Shown piece by piece: positions 21,833-34,800 of a stretch of 64,000 nucleotides of DNA (positions are counted from its first letter, which is position 1; the number at the start of each line of letters is the position of its first letter). The position numbers were made by a program, and so were the translations under genes. Source of the DNA: Diphasiastrum complanatum. Its lineage: Eukaryota; Streptophyta; Lycopodiopsida; Lycopodiales; Lycopodiaceae. The stretch lies in NCBI GenBank assembly GCA_029204225.1, contig CM055109.1:22968422-23032421 (forward strand), read 5' to 3'. Under the pieces are notes generated by a model. The model made no database searches, had not been told where the DNA came from, and saw only the letters and a list, made by a program, of their open reading frames with translations.

Positions 21833-22840
21833 AGCTCTGATACCATGTTGAAAAAATTTGGATATGGAAAGAATCAAATTTCCCAATACATGTGCGTGCT
21901 ATGCCTATCGAATCAAATTAGAATGTCAAGTCGAATGACTCAGTTGATTCTACTTGGTTCTGACTTCGAAGTTGTCAGAACTGATAGGATCGATTATGTA
22001 GACAGATACAAAGTTTAATGACTGTTAATTGCAGAGATAAATGTCTGACAAATCAGACAAATCTATAAGGGAGCAACATCAAATAGAATGATAAGGCATA
22101 GTAGCATAACATGCACACTGACATTATTCTGAACGCAATAAGACAATGAATTAATTTAGAAGTAAAGACTACAAGTTAGGTGAAATGACAAACATAAGAC
22201 AATTGCAGTAGTAACCGCATACTCAAAAAAAATTCTTAGTTTTGTAATGGCTACGATGATTCGAAGATAATTAGATAGCTTATTCTAACTCTCTATCTAA
22301 ATCTAATCGATTTAATAACATTTATAGTGTCCGTTGATTGATTACAATGATCATCTGATTTTGAATGCTTTGCCGATTGATTGAAATCAACTAATGTTTG
22401 ACATACATCGGTTTTTATTATCTGATCATTATAGACATATATAAAAATGCATAAAGACATTGAGCTGGTATTACTGAAAGATGGATTTAATGAGAAGTAT
22501 AGTTCTAAAATAAATATCAATAGCAGTATGATATTGCGAGTCCCTCAAGCGTCAAAGACAGTCATCGTCTGATCAGAAACTGAGGAGTCGTAGACGTCCG
22601 TGTTCTGATCAGAGTGAGTAAACAGGCGCGATCAAATAGCGATAAAGTGCATTCAATCACAACAAGCATTCATCTATGTTATACACAAATAGAAAAGCTG
22701 CTGCTGCTATATTACACTGAAGCACAATAAAAATAGCAATGACAACCAAAAATTGATGGCGTAACTAGAAGGCTCAAATAATATGTCTCATGGATGGAGC
22801 AACCAATAATCTGTGCTTGGACGATCTATTTATAGATTTC
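21833..22840 (-). repeat. Primer site and LTR of a minus-strand Copia remnant
   Basis: Primer site 21833-21845 (minus strand TGGTATCAGAGCT) abuts TGTTGAAAAAATTTGG at 21846, the LTR edge. A minus-strand CTATAAATAG TATA box at 22826-22835 fits an LTR promoter. The outer LTR end was not found, so the right limit is a guess. Confidence 0.6.
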
Positions 22841-24391
22841 ATCCATGTATAAATTACATTGAATGTTTGTCACCTAATCAGAAAAGCCGTTGTACTTGGA
22901 AGTATATGGCTTTTGAGCCAACTGTACATAGTATATATACGGGATCATTGACGTGGACGAGGACGTTGCAAAATCTCTCACTTCGCATTTTACGTGAAGT
23001 GGTTTGCTCTCACTTTGCAAATTTCGGGAAGTGGCTGGGAACGTTCTTCGTTCAAAACAGACAACCTTCGGCGTTTTCTCTCCTTTCAGATTTTTGCAAA
23101 AAAGCTGAAGATGCCTTTAAACAAGCTTTAAGGTGCCCTCAAAAGGGCGAAGATGTCTTACTTGAGTTGCCGTATCCAAGTATGATCCCCTTTGTTGATG
23201 ATGGATCTTCCTTTGTTGGAGTTTAATCTTGCTTCTACTCATCCCTTTCACCCCCTTCATCTCTTAAGGAAATCATTCTCTCAAGCATTCTGCAAAAATA
23301 CACTATCTTTTACATAGTCTGTAGAAATACACATAAAGTCCAAACAAGCAAACCGCAACCGCACCGCAAGAGTCTCTCCTACAACTACATACAATCTCAA
23401 GTTCTGAAGTGAACGAACTGCCAACCACATCACAAAGTCTTCCCTACAGTTACTTACGAAAGAAACTGAAGTAAACCGCAGAGTCTCACTTGGACTCACA
23501 TACGAAGACCAATGGGATGAGTCAACGCAACGAACCGCAACACTCCAGCCTACAATCCATTGTGATAGCAAACCGAAGGAAACCAAAAGCACCGCAAGAC
23601 ACCGTAAGTTATCATTTATGATCACCTACGAAGTGAACGAACGACAGTTGACCAAAGGAAACCGCCAGTCAACGATTGCAGTCGACATACGATTTCAACT
23701 TCACACCTTTGTGGTCAGGCTACGGTTGCAACAACGTCACATTTTCACACTCTCAACGCGTATGACGGAGATCCTCTTACTTTACCTCTTCACATCGTCA
23801 CGATGCACCAATAAACGAAATATGGAATCAAGTACAAGGGCTGCTAATGATCTTTTAAAATATACTTAGAATAACCAAAAAATACTCTGACAACTATATA
23901 AACGTCTGAGCGTTTTGAAGAAAAGAGATGATAGAGGTTTTGCCCTTGCCTTTGGTGAAGAGTGCTTGATCATCTCCATCATGGATAGAGAGCCTATCCA
24001 TTGCACATATTATCCATGTATGTGTGGAGTCCTTGTTTGCTTGGGTGCCATAGAGATTTATATGTCAATGTTTACGATTTAGGGTTTTTCTCTATGAGAG
24101 TAATCCAAAAGAAGGGCTAGAGTAGAGTTTGGCATGCACTTCATTGCGTAAGTATACATTACTCTCCACTCTCAGGATGGGAATGAATCCCCATCTCATG
24201 GCACATTTGTATGCATAGTACAGGTGGGTCATCTCTATCAGGCATAGTATAGGTTGAGTTACACAAAGCCAACCTCGTTGGGTTACAATAAAAAATGACA
24301 TCATACATGTCTCAATTACTTCGTGAAATGAAATATGGGGAGAAAAGAATCACAAGAACAAGAACATCGAAAGGGATAGAGGAGCATCATG

Positions 24392-24429
<38 letters not shown>

Positions 24430-25302
24430 GGGGGGTTGCAACAATGTTTAGAATTAAAATATATAATGTTGAGTAGATTATTTAAAATATTTTGAAGTGT
24501 AACATTTTAAAATATATAGCATTTATTACACCACCTTAAGCTCATTATAATAATACAATAAAATATGCGAGTTTCAACATTGTGAGATTTTATCTTGTGA
24601 GAGATCTAATTTTGCAAATACTTCTTAAAAGTTCATTCTTCTAATATGAGACAAATTTATAATGTATAGCACACTTCTCAGTAAATTACCTAAATCGACC
24701 AAGGCAGGGCTCAAGAAAGTAATTTATACAAAATCTTTGAAAGATCTAAATTTTAGTTATGATAGGTGAATACTTTAGCCAGTTAAGGTACTTCACTTTA
24801 TTTGTTGACTCTATGGACATGACCTTTGATTTCCTCTTGCAAGGCACAAGACACAAGGGCCAACAAGTTAAAATAATTAACTAGAAGTATTCAAGGACTC
24901 GATTTTTACAAAGACCAAAGTCATAACCACACATATTTACAAGGACCGAAGATGGAAACTACGTAATCTATTTCATGTCCATGCATAGATTGGGATTTGA
25001 GTTTGGATCATCATCGCACAATTTAACTCTCTTACACAACTATGCATCAATGAGAGACAACTTAAAGAGAAAAATTGGTAGTTGAAAACTTGCAAGAAAT
25101 TTCGAGTTGGAGCACAACAAATGGATAAGACTTAAAAAGTGCAAATATTAGAGAGACACACAAATGAGGTTTCATGAACAATAGCACACAAGTTGTAAGA
25201 ATTTGAGTCAAATGCCTAGTAGACCTAAATGCCAAGCTTCCACCAAAGTAAAAGCAAGCGTAGCTAGAACCTAGTTTAAAACACAATTAGGGCTTTTTTT
25301 TG
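22841..25302. other. Intergenic, no gene recognised
   Basis: Holds scattered open frames of 60-140 codons with no family character, and a TG repeat at 24395-24427. A short GCCAACCTCGTTGGGTTA phrase at 24256-24273 resembles the edge of the retroposon at 20341 and may be a fragment of it. It also holds the 3' flank of the gene ending at 25303. Confidence 0.45.
24395..24427. repeat. (TG)n microsatellite
   Basis: About 16 TG units followed by AGGGGGGG. Confidence 0.95.
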
Positions 25303-26865
25303 TTATCTTAGTCCTGCCTGATGGCGTTGTGCTACAAAGAGGGAGGGGATGCGAGGGTCCATACTGGTTATAAGGCCAGTGGTGTTGGGGAGAGTTGGAT
25401 TCACGATCGAGGCATTGCAACCGATGGCTAGATTGAACGCCCCCAAAGGTGCCTCAATGTTGAGTACAGAACTATTACTATGGTACACAATTCCATAACC
25501 GATGGCAAACCCTTGGCCGGTACCAGCCGCCCCGCGGTTCAAGAGATCGATGCTCCCATCGGGCACATTGATGTTGTCGTACAGTAGTCCCGTGGCAAAA
25601 TGCGCATGGGGCTGCACATGATTGTTCCCCAAGAGTGTGCAATTGAAGAACACATTGGGCCCAGAGATCCCATCATCTGGTATCAAAGAATATTCGTTGT
25701 CTCCCAAAACGAAACATTCCTTGACCAAGACCTGTTGGACTGGGCGATGGAGGTCGATGTCGAAGGGCTTGGGAGTATGACCAGCTGATGGAGCAGGGAT
25801 GGTGCGAGTAAGATTGAGTTGCTGGAGAGTGACCTGCTTGCTGTTGTTGATCCAGATGCTTGCCTGCACCCCCAACTCTAGATTTATCAGTGAGCCACCA
25901 AAATCCTGAACACCCACATTGCTGATCCATCCATCTTCCACATTCAACAATCCCGCAAAACTACCAGATACATTGAAATTTGTAGTTGCATCCTTCACTG
26001 CTCTCAGATCCTGAATCCCGACGTTGCTGATACGTCCAGGCACTGGTAGTTGTATCTTCATCACTGTGGCAACCATTCCATCCTTGTCTGCATCTCCCAA
26101 GTACTGCTGATCGATTCTGAAGGGGAGGGGTATGTCGAGGGTGAGCTGGTTGCTGCTGCGTGAGGTTGCGATCACTGTTCTTTCGACCGTGCTGAATGAG
26201 TATGCCTGGTTTGTTGTCCAATATTGGGTCATATTCATCATTTTGATCCACCCCATCGTCCATGGCCAAGTCACCAAAACTAAATCCCCTACATTAAATT
26301 GCCCCACATCTTCGACTATGAGCTCGTTTGTTCCCGAGGGTACCGTGTTGGTGATCTTGGATGCATTTCCATTCCCCGTAACTTCCCCGGCCTGGCCTAT
26401 TAAGAAGAGCAGATTAGCTGAAAGACCATGTGCATTGAGTATAGTGGCTGTGCCACTTCCCTTTAGGCTCACTCCAGTGGCTGTGATATTGATCGTTGCA
26501 TTGCCCACGTTGAAGATGCCTGGCAAGAGCTTGACTGCCCCCCGCAGCCCATTCGGGTCCAGCGGCAGCTCGGAGACCTTGTCTATGGCTGCTTGAATCT
26601 GCTCAGTATCATCCAGACCCTCACCTAAAGGCGTTAGGGTGATGTTCACGGGTACATCTGGGAGGGGAAGGTCTTTGCCTCCATAGCCCACAGCTGAGAA
26701 GTCCATGATTCTATCTAAGTTTGGCATGACCTTGTATACCAACTTCCCATCCTCGCCCAAGGACACCAAGTAGTCTGACTGGCTATGGCCTAGCTCAGTC
26801 ATTGCACATGCGATAGTAAAGAATATCACCAACATAGATGCCGACATGGTGATCCGATCACTCAC
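25303..26865 (-). CDS. Secreted pectate-lyase-superfamily (right-handed beta-helix) protein, intronless
   Basis: 520 aa in one exon. A signal peptide is visible (residues about 1-29: hydrophobic MLVIFFTIACAM, likely cut after GHSQ). The opening phrase IMDFSAVGYGGKDLPLPDVP and DDTEQIQAAIDKV are the entry of a pectate-lyase-superfamily domain; GAVKLLPGIFNV and GVSLKGSGTATIL follow. The middle has PbH1-like rungs (RISNVGIQDLRAV, WISNVGVQDFGG, VLVKECFVLGDNEYSL). There are more than ten N-x-S/T sites, as expected of a cell-wall or apoplast protein. Family knowledge: such domains bind or cleave wall polysaccharides; the substrate cannot be told from sequence and I do not identify catalytic residues. 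The lack of introns and the likeness to proteins common in bacteria hint at transfer or retroposition, which is inference. It stands alone between repeat-rich flanks. Confidence 0.8.
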   Translation of the reverse strand: MSDRITMSASMLVIFFTIACAMTELGHSQSDYLVSLGEDGKLVYKVMPNLDRIMDFSAVGYGGKDLPLPDVPVNITLTPLGEGLDDTEQIQAAIDKVSELPLDPNGLRGAVKLLPGIFNVGNATINITATGVSLKGSGTATILNAHGLSANLLFLIGQAGEVTGNGNASKITNTVPSGTNELIVEDVGQFNVGDLVLVTWPWTMGWIKMMNMTQYWTTNQAYSFSTVERTVIATSRSSNQLTLDIPLPFRIDQQYLGDADKDGMVATVMKIQLPVPGRISNVGIQDLRAVKDATTNFNVSGSFAGLLNVEDGWISNVGVQDFGGSLINLELGVQASIWINNSKQVTLQQLNLTRTIPAPSAGHTPKPFDIDLHRPVQQVLVKECFVLGDNEYSLIPDDGISGPNVFFNCTLLGNNHVQPHAHFATGLLYDNINVPDGSIDLLNRGAAGTGQGFAIGYGIVYHSNSSVLNIEAPLGAFNLAIGCNASIVNPTLPNTTGLITSMDPRIPSLFVAQRHQAGLR

Positions 26866-29800
26866 TTGAAACAGAGATACTAATTATTATAGATGCTGTT
26901 GAGCTATTCTAAAGCTCAAGGTGATATTTCATCCAACAAAGATTTGTGCTGGGCACCACAATATTTTTGCTAGTATTTCAATAGCTTATTTGCTTGAAAC
27001 TGGGATATTATTTGGACATTACTGAACATTGGAAAGCTCCAAATGATGTATGTTCTATACAGCAAAACTCTGTACTGATCATAAGTTAGAGGTAAGGCAC
27101 TGATCAGCCGAGTATATGCTTTGCCAATGTTTCCATACATCATCTGCTATGCCAATACTTCACCATTTATTTGCTAAACTCACATAATGTTTTCCTACCT
27201 TTGCAAAATTGGCCTGCAAGGAATTCCACTCACATTTTGTTCTCTAATGGGAATCTTACTGCAACCCTTTTTGTATACTGGAATAAGATTCTGGTCTCTT
27301 TATATTAAATGAACCAACACCACAGCCAGGCCATTAAAGTGAGCCATGATGGAAATGTAGTGGTATCTTTCATGAGGAGGCTGGCTGCTAGAGCAGCAAA
27401 ACCTAACCGCTGGAGGTAATCGTTGGATGAAGTAAACCTGAGATAGTAGTTTTAGATGGATGGCTGAGATTGAACTTTTTTGTGAGGCCCCTACTATGGC
27501 CTAGAATCAGGCTACTCTTGACCAACCACAACATGCCACATGTTTGTTTTTTCCCTTCACGATTGCTAACTAGGTAGAATGTCATGAAAAGGTCATTAGA
27601 AATCATTATGAAAGCTTAAAGAATTGGATAGAATATTTTACTTTCCTATTGATCTTGTTATGGCCCCTACTTTTGACATCTTATGCTTCATAACTTATTC
27701 TCCAAACTTCATGAATGACTTATTATGGGCATTTTGTATATAATTGTGCACTCGAAGATTCATAGCATGTGAAAGTCATACAATAATTTACATTTCTTTT
27801 ATTTCTTTTCTTTGGATATCAAGATTCTATAGAGTTCGCCGAATTGGTTTGCATCCATAAATTCTTAGGGAATGAGAACAACTTCCTAAGCCTGCAAGGA
27901 ATTCCACTCAAATTTTGCTCTATAATGGGAATCTTATTTCAACATTTGTATCGAGAATGGAATTTTCAACATTTGCCTCTCGAGCTAATAGTATTACTAC
28001 AACAAGGCCATTAGGTCAAGCCATAATCAAAATATAGTTGAACATCATGGAAATGTTAGTAAAAATCTTTTTCCAAGTGTAAAGGATTGGTCAAAGCATT
28101 TTACTCTACTACATGAATAATTTTGTTGCTAGAAATCTAGTCATCAAATCTAGCTATTTTGTATCTAATTTGGCAATTGCCTTTGAACACCACAATCGAA
28201 CTAGATTAACTGATCCTCATGGCCTCTCACACATGTGGAAAGTATAGTACTATCATAAGGTTTAGTTCTACTCTATAGACACCAAAAACATTACATTAAT
28301 CAAGCATGTATTCCACTTGCAAGAGCAAGCCAAAATCACCATCAATATTGATCTCAAAAAGTGTATATACAAAATGTTCCTCATCAAACTAATAAATAGA
28401 TCAGCTTGGATCTGAGCATTAGGGTTTTCCATCATTAGGTATTGACCTAATTCTACTATGTAGGCCCCTAGTCTAGGAATCACACCCACTTGGTGGTTGG
28501 ATTAGTAGGTGTGTCACATGCATTGTCACCAAAATCCCTCAAAATTTGCCTATAATTTAGACCCTTGATTTTGGGGTCCGAGTGGGCCACCTCTAAGCAT
28601 GTGAATGGAAGTCAATCATCTTTAGATTAGTAACTAACTATGTACAAGAGTATGTGACATTTGGCCATCCATAATGGTGCCACTTGGCAATAAACTACTA
28701 GCTAGTTTTAAGCTATTTTCACAGTTACATGGGATATTTTCTTAACTCCCAGAAAAGAAACCACAAACCATTTATTTTTTCATAATCCAAATAAAAATAA
28801 AAAAAAGAATTTCTTATTACATAACAACTCTCCATCTAAATTTTAGCACCATGCAAATTGCCCTCCTCCCAATGCTCTCACATAGACATTACATTTCTAA
28901 GATTTAACATGATAAATAATAAAATTAACATGACAATGTAAACATGTGGAACCAACATAGCTCTTATTCCACTTTGTTTGATATCAGATCATCTAACTTA
29001 ACATAGGTCACTCATATTAAGGAAATTATTGAAGTCTATTAATTCCTTTGCATTTTCTTGTAGTTTTTCTATTATCCTTTTACTTGATATAATGCCAAGG
29101 GCTCTTTGTTTTTTTGTATTTTGGAGCATCTCAAATAGCATGATTTACATGGGCTTGCCAGATATTCAAACTTTCCACGAAACCTCTCATGTGATGAGAC
29201 ATTGACACCTAACACTAGAGCTCATGTTGAAATATCATTGTCGATAATCAATGGTTGGATGCCACATAGCACATGACCCTCCCACTAGAAGGTCCATGGG
29301 ATGCAACGTGAAAGATCTATGTGCTATGTCACACCTAGTCAACAACTATCCACATGGAAATTCTGGGGAACGGTCCATTTTTCTAGAAACTTTCTCAAAA
29401 AAAATTAATTTTCTATACTAAAACGAAAATCCATAACACATTGGAAAAGTTTCCTTTGCAATATTGACTTGCCAAATAAGCCATAAAAGCCCATAATAGA
29501 TCTTTTGCTACCAATAAAAATGTTATTCGATGCAATAAACCAATCTATCGAAGAGAATGATGCTCAAAAAGTTTCACACTGCATCTTACAGTCATGGTGA
29601 GTAATAGTAAGTCGACTCATCTTTTACACAATGAATTAATTTTTTGAGAGAGCGGTTTTAGTAAATTTTTGAATACATGCAAGTTCCAAATGTGAGGGTT
29701 TAAAGTCAAAACAATTTATATATGTCTCCAATCTGGAATTAGTGTAAGTGCCAAAGGAATCTACAAGCAAGTGTCAATAACCATTCTAGATCTAAAATAA

Positions 29801-31815
29801 TTAAATATCAAAATTAAATTTAAAACATTGATAAGATTATGACTCTAACATAATGTGCTAGTTAGATTTCAAGAGTGAAACATGAGTCTAGAAAATGCAA
29901 GTTCGAATTTGATGTGAGTCTAGAATTTAATACATCATCTATCTCAATAATAAAGATCAATTATCAATAATTGACTATCATTTATCAATCATCCAGTACA
30001 AACTAATTATTTATCTATTATCATCATTGATCAATCTTATTTATCATGGGACAAAGGCATGGTTTTAAAATTTGTGAAGCAAATTTTACTTTCCTTTGCA
30101 TTATGGCATTGACTATTAACAATAGCAATGACAGCTGACAACAACTAGCGACATTAACATAAGACATGGATCTTATAGGGAGGGGCACATACAAAGGTAT
30201 TTGTCTTTTGCTCTTGGCTCATTATGAACATGTTTTAGTGCATCTTGAACTATGTAAATCCCAAAAAAACACGTTTTCTCAGCAAGTTCTTTGGTTCTCT
30301 TCCTCATATTTGACTTTTTCCTCTCTTTCATTGCAATGATAGAAAACACAATGAAATTAGCTACCTAAAACAACATGAAACATGGATATCATATAAAAAT
30401 GTGCCTTTTACCAAATATGTGTATTTTCTTAAAACTCTGAATTCAGCATGCACACAAATTTTATAGTACAAGTTGACTTGTGAGTTAAACATAAGAGAAT
30501 TAATGCATTTGACCCATTTAGAATTTCAATAAAATTAATTAATATTAAAGTCTTTTTTTTCTTTCATTTTTATGGCTTCGCTCTCTTTGATTAGTATGTT
30601 GTTTATGAAAATTGTAACATTTGTACATTTATTTGATATGTTACATTCATTTGCTCTACTTTTATATTCTTTTGAACGTGACATCATGAAAAGTATGATT
30701 TCAAGGATTTGAGAGTAAAAAGCACTCTCAAATTTTGGTTCACAAACTGCATCAGAGCATCTATGTGTGGATAAATTGCACATGCACTAGCGAACATTAC
30801 GTAGAACTTGAATTTGCTTTGTTCTATTTCCTCCTTTTTATATTTCACTTTCAAATAGTTATCATTCTATGATCCGGGCTTTTGATTCTAGCTTTCTAAC
30901 CTTATTATGATCTCTGGCTAAACCAACAAGGACAAAAAAATTATCATCAAAGATGATACAAAGGAAATTGATGGTGGGATTATCTACTGCAGCTCTTGCA
31001 TCTACTGCTAGTCATGATAAATTTTGTTCAACGATAAAGTTTCTTCTTCCATGGATAGAATATTGAAAAAATTTGTGCATAAAATCACATTAACATGTTC
31101 CTTTTATCATGTTTTCAAGTCATGCTTGTCGTAAAAATGATATTGTTTTGATACCAGCGAGGTGTTTTCTGCTTAATCCAGGATGAACACTACTAGAATA
31201 GACCTGAAAAATAATTGTTCAACTAACTTCTTAAAGCCCATATGATTTACTAATGTCCAGAAATTGTTACACACAACGTACTTGTCCTGCTAAAAGTGAA
31301 TCTGAATTATTCACTTTGTTTCCTTGGATCGAACATCTCATCTGAAAAGCTTAGAAACCAGAGTTATGCTACAAGTGTAATGACTTGTACCCTGCAATAG
31401 CTGGTTACAAGATTCTACGACTTTTGAACTGCATATAGGAACAGCATATTTGGAAAATGCTCATTCCCTGAAGATGATACCCCTCTAAATGACATACTTG
31501 ATTCTATATGGGGCCAACTTCACAAGCCACAGCACCACTAGCATGTATAGAGCAAAAATGACGTGTATGAATTGAATTAAGAATTATTAGTATCTCGAGG
31601 AAAAGTTTCAGACTAGTCCAGCATTAGTAGATCTTCTATAATAAAACATTTGGGTATAGAGCCTTATAAACATTGTTCAGTCATGTCAACAAAACCAGCT
31701 GAACCTCTAATATCAGAAAACTTACGTATACATATTACATACTTTTTCTCTTGTATACAGATTATATATTCTGCTCCATTTGAAGGCATGATTTGCTTTT
31801 GTTAAACCCAAAATT
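26866..31815. other. Intergenic 5-kb AT-rich DNA with a diverged duplication
   Basis: No gene recognised. About 27210-27360 and 27890-28055 are diverged direct copies, 680 bp apart, sharing CCTGCAAGGAATTCCACTCA, AATGGGAATCTTA and a GGCCATTA...CATGGAAATGT-like stretch in order. They lie 5' of the beta-helix gene. An inverted pair CACATAGCACATGA / ATGTGCTATGTCAC occurs at 29264-29278 and 29313-29326. The rest is low-complexity AT-rich DNA. Confidence 0.55.
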
Positions 31816-34800
31816 CTACTTAAGATAATGCTGATTTATTGAGGCATTGATTGGTGCTGGATTTTCATCTGTGAGTTTTGAATCTTCATGTTGCTGTAGA
31901 CCATTCTGTGACAAATCATTGTTTTCATCTTCAAGTGGTGCCTCTCGCTTTTTCATATTTCTTTTGATTAGAGGATCAATCTCCACTCCTTCTTCGACTG
32001 AACCCATGCTTCGAAACTTTGCTATTCTTTGCTGCACCAATGTTTCAGGATCCAACTTCAAAAGTTCCTGTAGTGGACAGATAGCACAGTGAATGCCTTG
32101 ATTAGCAGGGCACATCAAATCGAAGCATGCCTTCATTCGCATGGAAAATCAAAGCAATTTCAAACCGCTAGAAGTTTGTCAAATTTTTAGATGTAGTTCA
32201 CGTACATGCATGTATTTCATGATGACTTTTTTGATATTTTTTGAAGTGGTCTCAGGGTCAGAATGAGCACCTCCAATAGGTTCCTGTTATTTCAAAAATG
32301 AAAAGTAAATCATCAGGGTAATCAAGCGGAAGCTGCAGACCTGGATTGTGAATGTTCTATCTACTCTCAGAAGTATGCTTTTGCTGCTAGGACTTGAAGC
32401 AGATTCAATGCATATCAGAGACTTGAATAGCTGACAAAAGCAAAATTGTGGCAAAAATTCATAAATCACTAATAGTTTAGATATGGTAAGCATCCGCTAT
32501 TGTTATACAGCATAAGCTTGTGATTGAGCTTTTGTTCATTTTCACAATTAGCCACATCTGTCAGCTAGCACGCTTGGGCTTTAGAAAGCAAAAGTTGCAC
32601 TCATAGCCAGAAAACTTACCGGGATAACCTCATCAACAACATCAAGTTTGTGTAATTCAGTAGCAGTAATACGTAGGGCCTCTGTTGCCTGTAAGAACAT
32701 TGTTCCAAACATGTCAGGTTGTTATACTAAGGGGATAGTAACATATGTGCTCCTTTAGCCGTAAGAGATACCAATCAGCAGTCTACCTTTGGAGCAGCTT
32801 CAGCAGTCTTCCAGAGTATAGCTGCACATGCTTCAGGGCTGCAATTGAGAACGAGCATTGCCGTTAAGGATGCTCTTAGCTATTAATATGGTAAACAGAC
32901 TATGTCAATATAGAAACGTACTAGTGTATCCTTTTCCATTTCAGTCCTCCAATAAGTAGTGAGCCGGTTAGGACTTCCTTTCCTCTCCATGGGACAGAGG
33001 TATAAACTCCAACCCACCACACAAATGAGGCCATACAAGAGGGAAAAAAAAAACATCTTTGGCAGAGCTTCAATAAACCGGTGCACTTCTTCGTGACAAA
33101 ATTTAAACAGTGTGTGGCATGCGAAATTCACATTGGTGACCAATAACTGTTAAGATATATGCTGCTCTTTGTTGCAAGCAATTTTCCATGTAACGCCAAT
33201 AGAGAAGATCTATTTGTGGAGATTTCTGTAACTGCTTAGTAGATATTAGCACTATCACTACCATCTGAGGGCATGGCATATTTTTGAACAATAATAAATA
33301 TTCTGAACCCTTGAACTGCTTCCTAATGGTTGCTCTTAATGCTAGGAAAGACTGAATGTCAGACCATAACTCTTGTTATTTCCATGCAATGCACTTTAGT
33401 CAACAAGGCACCCTGAAAAATGCTTAAATACCTTACTCTTCCAGCTATGGATGTGCAAATTACTGGCTGTTGTAGCCTACCGGCCTACTACTTACACAAG
33501 GATGAATATAGCTAGCTAGCTACTACAACTATTCTCACACTTACCAGCTGGGATGTGCATTTCTACATCAGAGATATAGAATCACAGGTTGATGATCACA
33601 GCATGTAATCCATAAGATACTGAGATTTTGTACAAGGAAAGATCTCATATTTGCCCAAGGCTATGATCATTAGTTAGAAATTCTTCTAAATACATTTATC
33701 TGAACGTCCTTAGCTAATCAAGCCAACAACATTATATCAACATTATGTCTAGAATGATACCTGACACAACCAGGGAAACGCACAATCTTCAACCCTACGG
33801 AGTCCAAGTCTTACACCTAGAGCATGGACCAAAATGCTAAGACATTCCTGCTCACATAGAGCAGGTGCAGGTCACATGCACAGATATATGTCTACATTAG
33901 CTTTCATACATTTGTACAACGTTATACTGAATTGCTATCACGTCTCCGGAGGTGAAGGACAGACTCAATCACAATGAAACCTAGCACTACAGAGCGAAGT
34001 GAATTGAATAAAGTCTCTCCCTCCACATGGAAAATGGAGGTAAAATTACAAGCCAACCAAAAAAGGTAAATCTTATCACTCATCCTTCTCCTAGGTGCAT
34101 ATACACTTTGCCATAGTTCTGTAGCATACGGATAGGAAACATAAGGAATGTCATTCATATGCTTTCGATACTTATTGGAAATTTAGTGTTTTTTCTTTTG
34201 ATTTTTTTCAGAAAAGCCCTTTGTGGATGCAGTTGATGGGCATCAAAATAAATTTCAAAATTTGTATAAAAAATAAAATTCAGTTTTGCAAGAAAGACGA
34301 GGACAATATGCCAGGCGTTTTGTGGTATAGCATAATTTGCACAGGAGAAAAAGAGAGTGGGCATGGAACACCTGAACAGTTTCAAGCTAGAGTGTGCGCA
34401 GGGGGGGTTCAGAGGGGGAGGGGGGGGAGAAAAGGAAAGAAAGAAAGTTTTGATAATGTCTTTAAGGTATCAAAAAGGTACATTTCAAGTGTGATAAGCA
34501 TCTTGGGAGCATATAAACATCTCCAATCAAACAAGTAAATAGACAAAACAAGTTACACTAATACAAATAAAGAGATATAAATGTCTCAAAGAAAGGATAA
34601 GGAAGTCTCTCTGAAATATATAAACTAATTGTATCAAAGCGTCTCTATGTGGTGAAAGGTGAGGAAGGAGGTGATGTCTATATGTCTAGTGGCTGAAGTG
34701 GATAACTTAAGGGATAAGATTGTTAGGATGCATAAGATAGTCAACTAGATTGTGAGCACTATGTGGATGCCAAGTAAAATCACCTGAAGTGAACCATTTA

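Noticed and set aside
22813-23226. 137-codon plus-strand ORF
   Set aside because: It begins over a minus-strand LTR promoter-like region, has no family features and no exon signals.
32883-33143. 86-codon minus-strand ORF in accA intron 6
   Set aside because: It covers a SINE-like repeat and has no homology that I can see.
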